From: Paraburkholderia sp. PGU19
Lineage (GTDB): Bacteria > Pseudomonadota > Gammaproteobacteria > Burkholderiales > Burkholderiaceae
Length of the DNA stretch: 64,000 bases
Assembly: GCF_013426915.1 (NCBI RefSeq)
Contig: NZ_AP023179.1
Location: 2,728,001 to 2,792,000 of the forward strand
Direction: 5' to 3'
Positions within the stretch are counted from its first letter, which is position 1, and each line of letters begins with the position of its first letter. A program made the translations under genes and the position numbers. Positions 56,509-64,000 of this stretch are shown here, piece after piece. Below the pieces are notes generated by a model. It worked only from the letters and a program-made list of their open reading frames with translations, was not told the origin of the DNA and made no database searches.

Positions 56509-56695
56509 AACAGTTCGGGCTCCTGGCTGCCGACAGATTGTCGCGGATCTGTGAGGTGTTGCCAAAGGACCGTTCTTGGCCGCGTCGAGGCAATGCCACC
56601 AGCGATTTGCTCGCCGAAGACCGGCCATTTAGCGTGGGCGGACGAGACATTGGATATCCGAATTGGATGGCGGCCTCGACCGACCGGTTGTGGCC

Positions 56696-57120
56696 GAGTT
56701 TGTGTGAAAACGCAATGATTGCCTACACTGAATCAACGCACTGAGCCTAGGTGACTCATGAAGCGATGCGTTGAAGGCGATGATCGCAAGCAGGTCGCAC
56801 TACTTCCCGAATGCGTCGATGGCTACATCGGCCAGGACAACCCGGTCAGGATCGTAGACGTCTTCGTGGATGAGCTAGACCTCACCACGCTGGGCTTCAA
56901 CGGTACGACACCCGCAATGACAGGCTGCCCGTCCTACCATCCGGGCGTGATGCTCAAGATCTACATATACGGTTATCTGAATCGGATACCATCGAGTCGG
57001 CGACTGGAGCGCGAATGCCAGCGCAATGTCGAGCTGACGTGGCTGACGGGTCGTCTCGCCCCGGACTTCAAAACGCTCGCAGACTTTCGCACGCGACAAC
57101 GGAGCGGCCATTCGCGATGG
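56696..57120 (+). mobile_element. IS1182-like element, 5' fragment
   Basis: Left end GAGTTTGTGTGAAAACGC preceded by GGCC (56692-56695), then the N-terminal part of a transposase from 56758: MKRCVEGDDRKQVALLPECV, GYIGQDNPVRIVDVFVDELDLTTLGF, and on to LERECQRNVELTWLTGRLAPDFKTLADF. Similarity to the full copy at 57.8 kb is about 90 percent by eye and breaks off at about 57115. The catalytic domain and right end are absent. Confidence 0.85.
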
Positions 57121-57464
57121 CGGCGGTAGTTTCAGGGTGCCGACGAATTCCACCAGTATTCACAGTCGTGCCAGCCACACTACAAAGTGCCAGGGTCATC
57201 CGTCAGGTTGTTCGTTTCCCCGGTGTAGCTGTTCATGCGACTCAAAGTGCCGGGCAGCGATGTCAAAGGCCTGGTAGCAAAGCGGCTTTTTCCAAGACCG
57301 GACAGCGGACATGGCTGTGCAGAATACCCCGTCGTGTCTTGTGGCGCAGAGATACATGAATAGCGGTTCCGCCACCCGACCCCAACACGGGCTCAACAAG
57401 GTACGATGCGCACTTCACAATCTCTTCGCGGTCGAAGTGTGCATATCCATGGTCCTAAGTCGAG
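57121..57464. other. Region between the IS copies, probably other transposon debris
   Basis: 344 bases with no supported gene. A block from CCACACTACAAAGTGCCAGG (about 57176) to CTCAAAGTGCCGGGCAGC may be the end of another insertion sequence, possibly IS21-like; I cannot confirm it. Confidence 0.35.
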
Positions 57465-57602
57465 CTATTCGTTATCGAATGCGATCGACACAAGTAGCAG
57501 CAGGACGGACGACCAGATGAACAGATCGCCGAACAGATTGGACGTGCCTAATCCAGCGCCTGCCATTGCACTCGACAGCCAGAAAGTGAGCGCGCTCATC
57601 AT
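57465..57602 (-). CDS. Small putative membrane protein (45 residues)
   Basis: The frame reads MMSALTFWLSSAMAGAGLGT, then SNLFGDLFIWSSVLLLLVSI, then AFDNE. One long hydrophobic segment gives it a small membrane protein character. No clear ribosome site precedes the ATG, so confidence is low. It lies between two copies of the IS. Confidence 0.35.
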   Translation of the reverse strand: MMSALTFWLSSAMAGAGLGTSNLFGDLFIWSSVLLLLVSIAFDNE

Positions 57603-57694
57603 GAGCACAGCATGATGAGGGTAGCATTGCGTCGCTTTGCTTCTGCTGCTGCTTTCTTCGCGTCGCTAGACATCATCGAGTAAGCAAAAAATAG

Positions 57695-57796
57695 TCATCG
57701 ATTTCCGCATTGCGCGTGAATGTGAAAGTTTCCACGTCCGCGCGGGGCGTGTCCGTGCGCGAACGCATACAGCGTCGTATCGAAAGTGACTTTCAT
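57695..57796 (-). CDS. Short open frame with good ribosome site, possibly truncated gene
   Basis: MKVTFDTTLYAFAHGHAPRG followed by RGNFHIHAQCGNR, 33 residues. GGGGGAA lies 5 bases before the ATG. The length and abrupt end suggest the surviving 5' part of a longer gene, cut by rearrangement near the IS. Confidence 0.35.
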   Translation of the reverse strand: MKVTFDTTLYAFAHGHAPRGRGNFHIHAQCGNR

Positions 57797-57839
57797 GATG
57801 TTCCCCCTGGGCCGGTATTCAGTAAGGCAAGATTCGGCC

Positions 57840-59462
57840 GAGGGTGTGTGAAAACGCATCGATCGCCTAAACTGAATCAACTCATTGAGAGCGGGTGACT
57901 CATGAAGCGATTCGTTGAAGGCGATGACCGCAAGCAGGTCGCACTACTTCCCGAATGCGTCGATGACTACATCGGTCAGGACAACCCGGTCAGGATCGTA
58001 GACGTCTTCGTGGATCAGCTAGACCTCACCACGCTCGGCTTCAACGGTACGACACCCGCAACCACAGGCCGCCCGTCCTACCATCCGTGCGTGATGCTCA
58101 AGATCTACATCTACGGGTATCTCAACCGCATACCATCGAGCCGACGTCTGGAGCGCGAATGCCAGCGCAATGTCGAGCTGATGTGGCTGACGGGTCGTCT
58201 CGCTGCGGACTTCAAGACGATCGCAGACTTTCGCCGCGACAACGGAGCGGCCATCCGCAACGTCTGCCGGCGTTTCGTCGAATTGTGTCGCGGACTGAAG
58301 CTGCTATCCAGTGACATGGTGGCGATCGACGGCAGCAAGTTTAAGGCTGTGAACAGCCGTGACAGGAACTACACGCTAGGCAAGATCGACAAGCGTCAGC
58401 AGCAGATTGAGGAAAGCGTTCAGCGATATCTTGACGCGATTGAAACCGCAGACCGCCCGGGCGGGTTTCGATGTGAAGACCGTGCGCCTGTACGAGAAGA
58501 TCGCCCGGCTGCGGCAGCAGATGCGAGAGCTCAACCAGATCAAAAAACAATTGGTCAAGCAACCGGACCGGCAACTGTCACTTACGGATCCGGACTCCCG
58601 CTCCATGACCAGCGGAGGTAAAAGAACCGGAACGGTTGGCTACAACGTGCAGGCCGCCGTAGACACGAAGCATCATCTGATCGTTGAACACGAAGTTACC
58701 AATGTCGGAGGCGATCACGGGCAGCTCAGCAAGATGGCTGTGGCGGCAAAGGAGGCGATGGGCAAGCCGGGACTAAAGGTGCTGGCTGACCGGGGCTACT
58801 TCAGTGGCCCCGACATCCGCAAGTGCGATCTCGCCGGTATCACGGCGTATGTCCCGAAACCGCTCACCTCGGCATCAAGAAAGAAAGGGCTCTTTACCAA
58901 ACGAGACTTCATCTACCTTGCCCGGACCGATGAATATCGATGCCCTGCCGGCGAGCATGCAATTCATCGGTTCACGACCGTTGAGAATGACATGACCCTG
59001 CGGGTGTACTGGACCAGCGCCTGTCCGCGTTGCCCGCTCAAGGAGCGATGTTCGCCCAGCGACTATCGACGCATCCGACGATGGGAGCACGAACATATAC
59101 TGGAAGCCATGCAACGTCGTCTTGACCGCAAGCCCGAGGCAATGACCATCCGTAGAAGCACTGTCGAGCATGTCTTCGGTACGCTCAAGCACTGGATGGG
59201 TGCCACCCACTTCCTGACCCGAACGCTGGGGCGAGTGAACACCGAAATGAGCCTTCAGGTGTTGGCCTACAACATCAAACGTGTCGTAAATATACTCGGG
59301 GTTGCCAGAACGATTAAGGCGATGAGGATGGTTGGAAACCGAGGCCCCGAGGGGCATGTCACCCTCAAGACGGTACATTAGGGCAAGTCCGACGTGGTCA
59401 ACCGCGGATAACCCAAACTGCGCCTTACCATCAGTAGCGGAAAACAGTTTCCACACAACCTC
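57840..59462 (+). mobile_element. IS1182-family insertion sequence, near-complete copy
   Basis: 1623 bases bounded by GAGGGTGTGTGAAAAC on the left and the inverse of GAGGTTGTGTGGAAAC on the right. GGCC stands on both sides (57836-57839 and 59463-59466), which I read as a 4-base palindromic target duplication. The transposase fills nearly the whole element but is frameshifted. The right flank is the dispersed GGCCGAACTGTGCCCGA unit, so the IS inserted into that repeat. Confidence 0.85.
57902..59381 (+). pseudogene. IS1182-family transposase, frameshifted
   Basis: The N-terminal half (DUF772-type domain, MKRFVEGDDRKQVALLPECV to SSDMVAIDGSKFKAVNSRDRNYTLGKIDKRQQQIEESVQRYLDAIETADR) and the C-terminal half (VRLYEKIARLRQQMRELNQIKKQL to the DDE domain) are in different frames. 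The shift is at about 58455-58468, in CGCCCGGGCGGGTTTCG. The DDE catalytic domain is otherwise complete: MVAIDGSKFKAV, LKVLADRGYFSGPDI and RRSTVEHVFGTLKHWMG hold the D, D and E. It could be a mutation or, less likely, a programmed frameshift. Confidence 0.85.
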
Positions 59463-59849
59463 GGCCGAACTGTGCCCGAAGCGGCCGAAGGCCTGAGTCC
59501 AAGCTACGCAACGTGCAGGGGACCGTAGCGACCCATCAGCGCCGTTCGGTCGAGCGCGCCAGCCACGGCCGTTCTCCGAGGAATTGCGGCCATTCAGACT
59601 GATTCCACTCATTGCGGAAGGCGTTACCCAACTCGTCGAATTATGGCGGATGCGTAGCCTTCCGATGCGTTGGGAAGCACCTTTGAGCCGAAGCGGAACT
59701 GTCCGTTTACTGCGAAAGGCAATTACGCACGGCGCAATCGGCGGCGGCGTTGCCCGCCTTCAGCTCTGCGTCCACACTGGTTTGTCCAGCAACGGCGCCT
59801 GCTATCGCTTGCCCCACCACGGATCCAAAAGACTGGAACGGCATCACGG
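59463..59849. other. Region right of the IS: dispersed repeat and unassigned sequence
   Basis: A copy of the GGCCGAACTGTGCCCGA unit occupies about 59463-59530. On the minus strand, 59707-59850 reads SFGSVVGQAIAGAVAGQTSV then DAELKAGNAAADCAVRNCLS and a stop, a possible C-terminal fragment of an envelope protein I cannot identify. Confidence 0.4.
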
Positions 59850-60204
59850 CGGCCACGGGCACCTCTGCGTTTCTGTCGCTCGTCGCGGACCGCGGTGGCG
59901 CCGGACGTGTGCATCGTGATCGGCCTGACGAGCATGAGCGCCGCGTGCTCGCTTCGCTCAGACGTTCCTGTGCTATGGCGAGCGCGCCGAACTGCATCGC
60001 CGGGCGGGCGCGCAGTACGGCGCGGTGCGGCGGCGTCTCGAACCGATCCATGTGGCTAACGCGTGCGGACATGACACGCGCGAGCTCGACGCGGTGCGCG
60101 ACGAACTCGATCACATCGCGCAGAAGGCGCCGCATCTGCCGCGCAGAGCGGCGGGTGCGGCGCAACGAACGTCGTTCGTGAGATCGGTTGCCGGCTCGTC
60201 GTGA
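59850..60204 (+). pseudogene. Relic of a SLATT-domain (2TM) membrane protein
   Basis: Pieces in three frames line up as one protein: SAFLSLVADRGG (about 59860-59895), VAPDVCIVIGLTSMSAACSL (about 59898-59957), then QTFLCYGERAELHRRAGAQY, GAVRRRLEPIHVANACGHDT and RELDAVRDELDHIAQKAPHL from 59959 to a stop at 60202. The order of a membrane hairpin followed by F-x-x-Y-x-x-R-A-E-x-H-x-x-A-G-x-x-Y-x-x-x-R is what I expect of SLATT proteins, the predicted pore-forming effectors of nucleotide-signalling defence systems. No start codon, two frameshifts: non-functional. Confidence 0.5.
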
Positions 60205-60220
60205 CAATGTCTTTTCGCGT

Positions 60221-60460
60221 TCAGAGCATACGCGGATCCTGCGCCTTAGGAACCGGTTGCCCAGGCCAAGGCACCGGAATTTGCAGATCCTTCAGGATCG
60301 CGGTGACGCCGGGCCACGACGCCGGAATGGACGGTGGCAATGGACCGGGGTTGCCGTTCGGGGGAAGGGTGATCGTGGCGATGCCGCCGCGAATGGAGGA
60401 CATCGCGTCGCGGTGCAGGGTGTCGGTGCGTGGCAGATCGTTGATGCTCAGCGTAGTCAT
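60221..60460 (-). CDS. Double-glycine-leader peptide precursor, proline-rich core
   Basis: A 79-residue product. Residues 1-26 (MTTLSINDLPRTDTLHRDAM then SSIRGG) have the form of a double-glycine leader with a hydrophobic/acidic N-terminal part and R-G-G at the end. The remaining 53 residues contain 14 prolines by hand count, two W-P-G motifs and no Cys or His. CAGGAGAC stands 6 bases before the ATG, an excellent ribosome site. Similar I-x-D-L-x-x-x-x-x-L-D-R-x-A-M-x-x-I-R-G-G starts occur in small unnamed Burkholderiales proteins (recalled). I see no peptidase-exporter or modifying enzyme in the window. Secreted peptide role is inferred. Confidence 0.65.
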   Translation of the reverse strand: MTTLSINDLPRTDTLHRDAMSSIRGGIATITLPPNGNPGPLPPSIPASWPGVTAILKDLQIPVPWPGQPVPKAQDPRML

Positions 60461-60679
60461 GGCTCGTCTCCTGGCAAAAGTAAGGTAAATGGCGTGAAAG
60501 TCGCCACCCGGTCTTTCGCATGGGGCGTGCCAATGAGCGTGAAAGAAGCCGATTACCGGTTTGCGTCGAATTTATGGGCGGATACAGCTTGCTCGAAGTC
60601 GAATCCGCGCGTGTGTTTGCCTAACGCGATGGACGCGAACAACAGTCCAATCCTTCGATGTCGGCAAACGCCAAACATT

Positions 60680-60838
60680 TCAGGAGCCTTCGGAGGAGCG
60701 CGCGCGCGCGTAGTCAGGCGCGCGTTCGGCTGATGCAACCCTCGCGCGGCGCGGCCGCAGGATATCGACGACCGCCATCAACGAGAGCGCGACAACTGCG
60801 AGAAAGACCATCGTCCCAATGATTTGAAGCAAAGCCAT
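60680..60838 (-). CDS. Small single-span membrane protein
   Basis: A 52-residue protein: MALLQIIGTMVFLAVVALSL and MAVVDILRPRRARVASAERA, then PDYARARSSEGS. One transmembrane helix at about 5-26 is followed by a basic cytoplasmic tail. GAGGTCAAC directly before the ATG is a good ribosome site. It lies 219 bases upstream of the GG-leader gene on the same strand; an immunity or accessory role is possible but only by position. Confidence 0.55.
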   Translation of the reverse strand: MALLQIIGTMVFLAVVALSLMAVVDILRPRRARVASAERAPDYARARSSEGS

Positions 60839-61134
60839 GTTGACCTCGTACAGACTAAACTTGCTTTGTCGGAAGATCTGATGGCTTCGAGTATGCGTGT
60901 TGCGGCACCCGTCCAATGTGGCGATAAGGCAGGGCAAATCGCCTCTGTTCGGCGCTTGAGCGCGCCGGGCACGGCGGAAGCATTTCCGGCGCGCCCTCCG
61001 GTGCGGTCCAGTACAGCTTCACAGTAGGCCGCACAGGCTCACGAAGCCACTGATTCGCCGCATACATTACGGCCCGCTTGACACCCGTCAGCCCCATGAT
61101 GTGCCGGCGATACAGATGCCGGTAGCACGAAGCC
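60839..61134. other. Region between small membrane protein gene and ThDP relic
   Basis: Promoter for the minus-strand small gene is expected here. The open minus-strand frame through it, including VKRAVMYAANQWLREPVRPTVKL, may be the degraded C-terminal end of the ThDP enzyme gene. Confidence 0.35.
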
Positions 61135-61428
61135 GCGAACCCGCCCTTCACCGAGTTAGCCAGCGCCACGTAATCGACATTGACGCTGTCGTTTGTGCCG
61201 AAGTCTGCGCCATACTGAGCGGCCTGTAGCGAAGAGATGGACGCACTCGGCGGTTGTCGACGATGACAAGCAGGCGGTTGACCTCTTGTACACCGCATCA
61301 ATGAAGATTTATGGATGCGTCATGAATGAGCCGTCACCCGTAAAGCCGACGATATAGCGCGGATGTTCGGCACAAGCATTCACCAGTATGCCACTCGATA
61401 CGAAGCCCATATATGACGCGCCGCTCTC
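61135..61428 (-). pseudogene. Relic of a thiamin diphosphate-dependent enzyme
   Basis: The minus strand reads ASYMGFVSSGILVNACAEHP, then RYIVGFTGDGSFMTHP, an in-frame TAA, IFIDAVYK. After frame changes come LLVIVDNRR and AAQYGADFGTNDSVNVDYVA. G-D-G-S-F-x(about 25)-x-D-N is the ThDP-binding motif of the acetolactate synthase-like family. One stop and at least two frameshifts show it is dead. Confidence 0.55.
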
Positions 61429-62184
61429 AGTGTATGTCTAGTCGGGCTCTCGTCTTCGACAATCCGGAAGCCGTTGGCCTGTCCAACGTCATCGTCGAAA
61501 AGCTTGACCGCTTCAAGCTGAATTGCGACCTGTGCAACTGCGTACAGCGTCATCATGCGACGATCGGGGTAAAGAATCGCGGATGAAAACGGGCTTACGG
61601 TTTCGGTGCGCGGCTTGCGCACGCTCGCGTCGCGTCTAGTTGAAAGCGCGAGAAGCGGAGTGACGCGCGGCTTGTGCAAGCGTAGTGTTTGCTTTTGCTC
61701 GGCTAGACGGCAATCATGCGGATATGGCACATGGTCTTGCTTTTAACGATTTTGACCGCACGTGCGGCGCAAGCCTGCATTGGACGCTGCGACGGCATCT
61801 GAATCGGGAACGCTGAATGAACGGCTCAGCGATAAAGCCAGCGACAATCAACGCGTGAACGACTGCAGGGTGCCAGTGAATCAACGCGGGCGAAGAAACG
61901 CCCCGATTGCAATACAGGCTTCAGGCAATGAAGTTCGTGAGATGCCGATTGATTGTCTCAGGTGCTTCGTCGCCATTATTGATTTATGACTATGGCGGCA
62001 CCGACGGCGTGTACCTGTGCCTCTGCACGAAGCGCCCCAAGCTGATGCGACTGACATGCCCTCGAAGGTCCGCGGTGTCGCACGGAGCTGCCGTTCGAAT
62101 GTCCGCTTAATCGCGCAGACGAACGTCAGGTGTTGACACAAGAGACATTGGATAGAGCCAGGCGCAATGAAACGGTCGCTACCC
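61429..62184. other. Non-coding stretch
   Basis: 756 bases with no supported gene. Several short open frames overlap on both strands without ribosome sites. The minus-strand piece MMTLYAVAQVAIQLEAVKLF (about 61497-61556) might be another fragment. Confidence 0.35.
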
Positions 62185-62982
62185 TCAGTGGGCAAAGCCT
62201 GTACGGTCAGTTCGCCGAATGCTAGACGTCGATTTTTGTGCGCCTACCGTATGGTAATCGCAAATGGAGCCGCCCGGGGAGTAGGTCTGTCCGTTCCAAA
62301 CGCACTTGGCGGCCGGATCAGGAGACCGGACAGGCGGACTTGCTGCGGCCGCAGCATTCACTGTCTGCCTTGCTTTGAGTTGGGCGCGCAGATCGGATAT
62401 CGTTTCTTTTTGCTGTTCGCCAACCTGCCGAAGTTTTTTGATCGCTTCTTTATCAGACGCGCTGGCTTTTTGCATTTGCCGAATCCGCCATATATCTGCG
62501 AGTGCAGTTTTCGCATTGATGCAAGCGATCGTTGCGCGATCTTGCATGTATTGTCCGAATTCCGGCGTTGTTTTTTTATCGAAACTCGGAATATGCAACT
62601 CGTATTGCAGACCTACGACTCCTTCGTTGTACGCGAAGCTACCCTTTTGAAGCTTATTTCGACAATCTGACTGCAACATTTCCATCCTGTCGGCGGATAT
62701 CCCTTGAGCGCCGCCGAACATGCTTTTGTCAATGCTCTTTCCACCCAGGCAGAACAGAATCATTACCGCCCTCTCAAGCGTTGAGCCGTAGCCATCGCCC
62801 AAAGCCACGCAGGTCCGGCGGATTTTTTCATCCGTTAGTGAATATTTCTTCTCGAATTGCGCAATCCTCTCTTTTGCGTCACCTTCGTCATCGGCCATAG
62901 CTTCCGTGCACGCGGCGGCGACTATAAACAAAAGCAGAAGAGCATGCTTTAGTAGTGCCGGATTCTTCATCATCGATGACAT
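62185..62982 (-). CDS. Secreted protein of unknown function
   Basis: A 265-residue protein with signal peptide ALLKHALLLLFIVAAACTEAMA (about 8-30). The mature part has ERIAQFEKKYSLTDEKIRRTCVALGDGYGSTLERAVMILFCLGGKSIDKSM and paired Cys. A coiled coil follows at about 170-205 (DKEAIKKLRQVGEQQKETISDLRAQLKARQ), then a C-terminal CVWNGQTYSPGGSICDY motif. GGAGGAAAAC before the ATG at 62982 makes that the likely start, 4 codons inside a longer frame. Low G+C for this genome, consistent with transfer. No family assigned. Confidence 0.7.
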   Translation of the reverse strand: MSSMMKNPALLKHALLLLFIVAAACTEAMADDEGDAKERIAQFEKKYSLTDEKIRRTCVALGDGYGSTLERAVMILFCLGGKSIDKSMFGGAQGISADRMEMLQSDCRNKLQKGSFAYNEGVVGLQYELHIPSFDKKTTPEFGQYMQDRATIACINAKTALADIWRIRQMQKASASDKEAIKKLRQVGEQQKETISDLRAQLKARQTVNAAAAASPPVRSPDPAAKCVWNGQTYSPGGSICDYHTVGAQKSTSSIRRTDRTGFAH

Positions 62983-63901
62983 GTTTTCCTCCACCAGAGA
63001 CGTCGGACAGACGGATTCTTTAGTCAGTTCGCTCTGTGGCCGTTCATCGGACGCTACCCTTTATCGGTTCGTACATGTGTGGCAAATCACACATTCCGAT
63101 CCGTTAACTGTAGGGCTTCTTCAGTTCCCTCGACCTCGACATCGGCCGCGGGTCACTGGTCACTGGTCGCTGGTTGCACTCAATTCAGCGACGACGTTCT
63201 TCCGGAAGTCCTCCGTCCGTTCCCAAAGAGATGCGGTCATTCGAATGGCCGAGGACTTAACTCGACGAACGGCTGGTAGTGGGCCGTTCCCTGCCGTCGC
63301 CGGGGGCGGCACCGACGGATGCGTGCCCGCGGCGAAGCGTGCTGTTATGCCGAATTACACGACATTTTTCGTGTCTAACATGAGGTTGAAACTGCCGCTA
63401 CGCCAACACTACGCTTATAGCGATCGCGCGGTTCCCGCGCGCTTCACAAATGGGTCAGTTTCTGTGAGCGTCAAAGCAGCCGGTCCATCCAGCACCGCGT
63501 TCGAGTCGGCGTCTGCGAGTAAGGCATACCGCATGCTGCATTTCCCGTTCGGCGGGACGGCCTACCCGCGCGATGCGCATCGCCATTGAAAGTCGATTTC
63601 TTCAGGCACGAGGGAATAAGCGTCGATCAATCGCGTTATCTATCGCAATGGCAGTCTGACGATCGGAGCGTGATTCGTTGTCCGATCCTGCTTGCGCCCT
63701 GTGCCGGCGCTGTCGGTATGTGCTTTGACGGATCCCGCGGCACTGGAATGAATGCCAGCCACCAAGCCTGGAGTGATCTTGAGTCACGACATAGTTCAAC
63801 CCGGATGGCTGCGGATTACGCATTGGATCAACGCGAAGTCGCGCGCGACTGGCGGCATCGCACCGCTAGCGTTGCGCCAATTGGATGCGTGGAGATGCGC
63901 T
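62983..63901. other. Long stretch without a convincing gene
   Basis: 919 bases. A GGTCACTGGTCACTGGTCGCTGG tract at about 63150 is a short tandem repeat. ATGGCCGAGGACTTAACTCG at about 63247 is a GGCC-type repeat member. Plus-strand open frames have no ribosome site or recognisable domain. Confidence 0.35.
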
Positions 63902-64000
63902 ATGGAAAACCTCACGAGAACTCGCCCGACGCTTACTGTGTTGGTGCTCCTGCTGGCTGGATGTGCCGTCGGCGGCGTGCCACAAAGCGGGCCGCACCTG
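63902..64000 (+). CDS. Lipoprotein, N-terminal part (runs off the window)
   Basis: It begins MENLTRTRPTLTVLVLLLAG followed by CAVGGVPQSGPHL; the lipobox L-A-G-C gives a lipidated Cys at about residue 21. GGAG lies 9 bases before the ATG. The opening resembles NodT-type outer-membrane factors or short lipoproteins, but 33 residues are too few to decide. Confidence 0.6.
   Translation, partial: MENLTRTRPTLTVLVLLLAGCAVGGVPQSGPHL

Noticed and set aside
59707..60207. 166-codon minus-strand frame opposite the SLATT relic
   Set aside because: Only the last 45 residues look protein-like (AVAGQTSVDAELKAG); the rest is antisense to the relic. Mentioned as a possible fragment only.
62906..63589. 227-codon plus-strand frame near the window end
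   Set aside because: No ribosome site, no domain, contains short tandem and GGCC-type repeats, and overlaps the start of the secreted-protein gene on the other strand.

Overview
The window looks like a piece of a high-GC betaproteobacterial chromosome, most likely Paraburkholderia, Caballeronia or Burkholderia. The basis is gene content: CysI without CysJ plus a DUF934 gene, a Kdo hydroxylase next to waaA, adjacent DUF2844 and DUF3443 genes, and a urt/ure cluster. No rRNA, tRNA or CRISPR array was seen. This is recognition from the sequence; no database search was run.

Layout. 1-3.1 kb: pepA (partial) divergent from lptF-lptG (LPS export permeases), then a CbiX-type chelatase. 3.3-12.9 kb: a class A beta-lactamase, then a minus-strand sulfate assimilation operon (cysI, DUF934, cysH, cysD, cysN, SUMT) divergent from a CysB-type regulator, then a solute-binding protein. 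13-22 kb: a TPR/glycosyltransferase-like protein and a six-gene carbohydrate uptake and oxidation operon headed by a LacI regulator with a perfect palindromic operator. 22.2-25.4 kb: pcm, a rhodanese, and a decayed DUF2844-DUF3443 pair. 25.8-38.9 kb: nitrogen-scavenging block urtABCDE and ureD-(binding protein)-ureABCEFG, with two perfect sigma-54 promoter matches. 39.1-42.6 kb: inner-core LPS genes waaA, Kdo hydroxylase and waaC, all on the minus strand.

42.7-64 kb is an accessory region of low coding density. It holds single orphan genes, an aromatic-type transporter with a VOC dioxygenase and an oxidoreductase, an IS1182-like element (one frameshifted near-complete copy, one 5' fragment and a 140-bp MITE with matching ends), and several gene relics (SLATT, ThDP enzyme, internally deleted methyltransferase). 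It also holds a short open reading frame whose product has a double-glycine leader and a proline-rich core.

The most unusual signal is not a gene. A dispersed palindromic repeat occurs at about 3.1, 18.2, 31.1/31.7, 38.9 and 42.7 kb. At each intact copy the plus strand is G/T-rich on the left and A/C-rich on the right, and the bias runs into the flanking coding sequences. That symmetry fits recurrent breakage and resection at the palindromes, with cytosine deamination on the exposed 3' strands. The 42.7 kb copy keeps only its left half and marks the start of the accessory region.

How the genes work together: CysD/CysN activate sulfate, CysH reduces it, and CysI reduces sulfite using siroheme made by the SUMT and CbiX proteins. 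The Urt transporter imports urea, which the urease and its nickel chaperones hydrolyse. LptFG export the LPS whose core is built by WaaA, the Kdo hydroxylase and WaaC.
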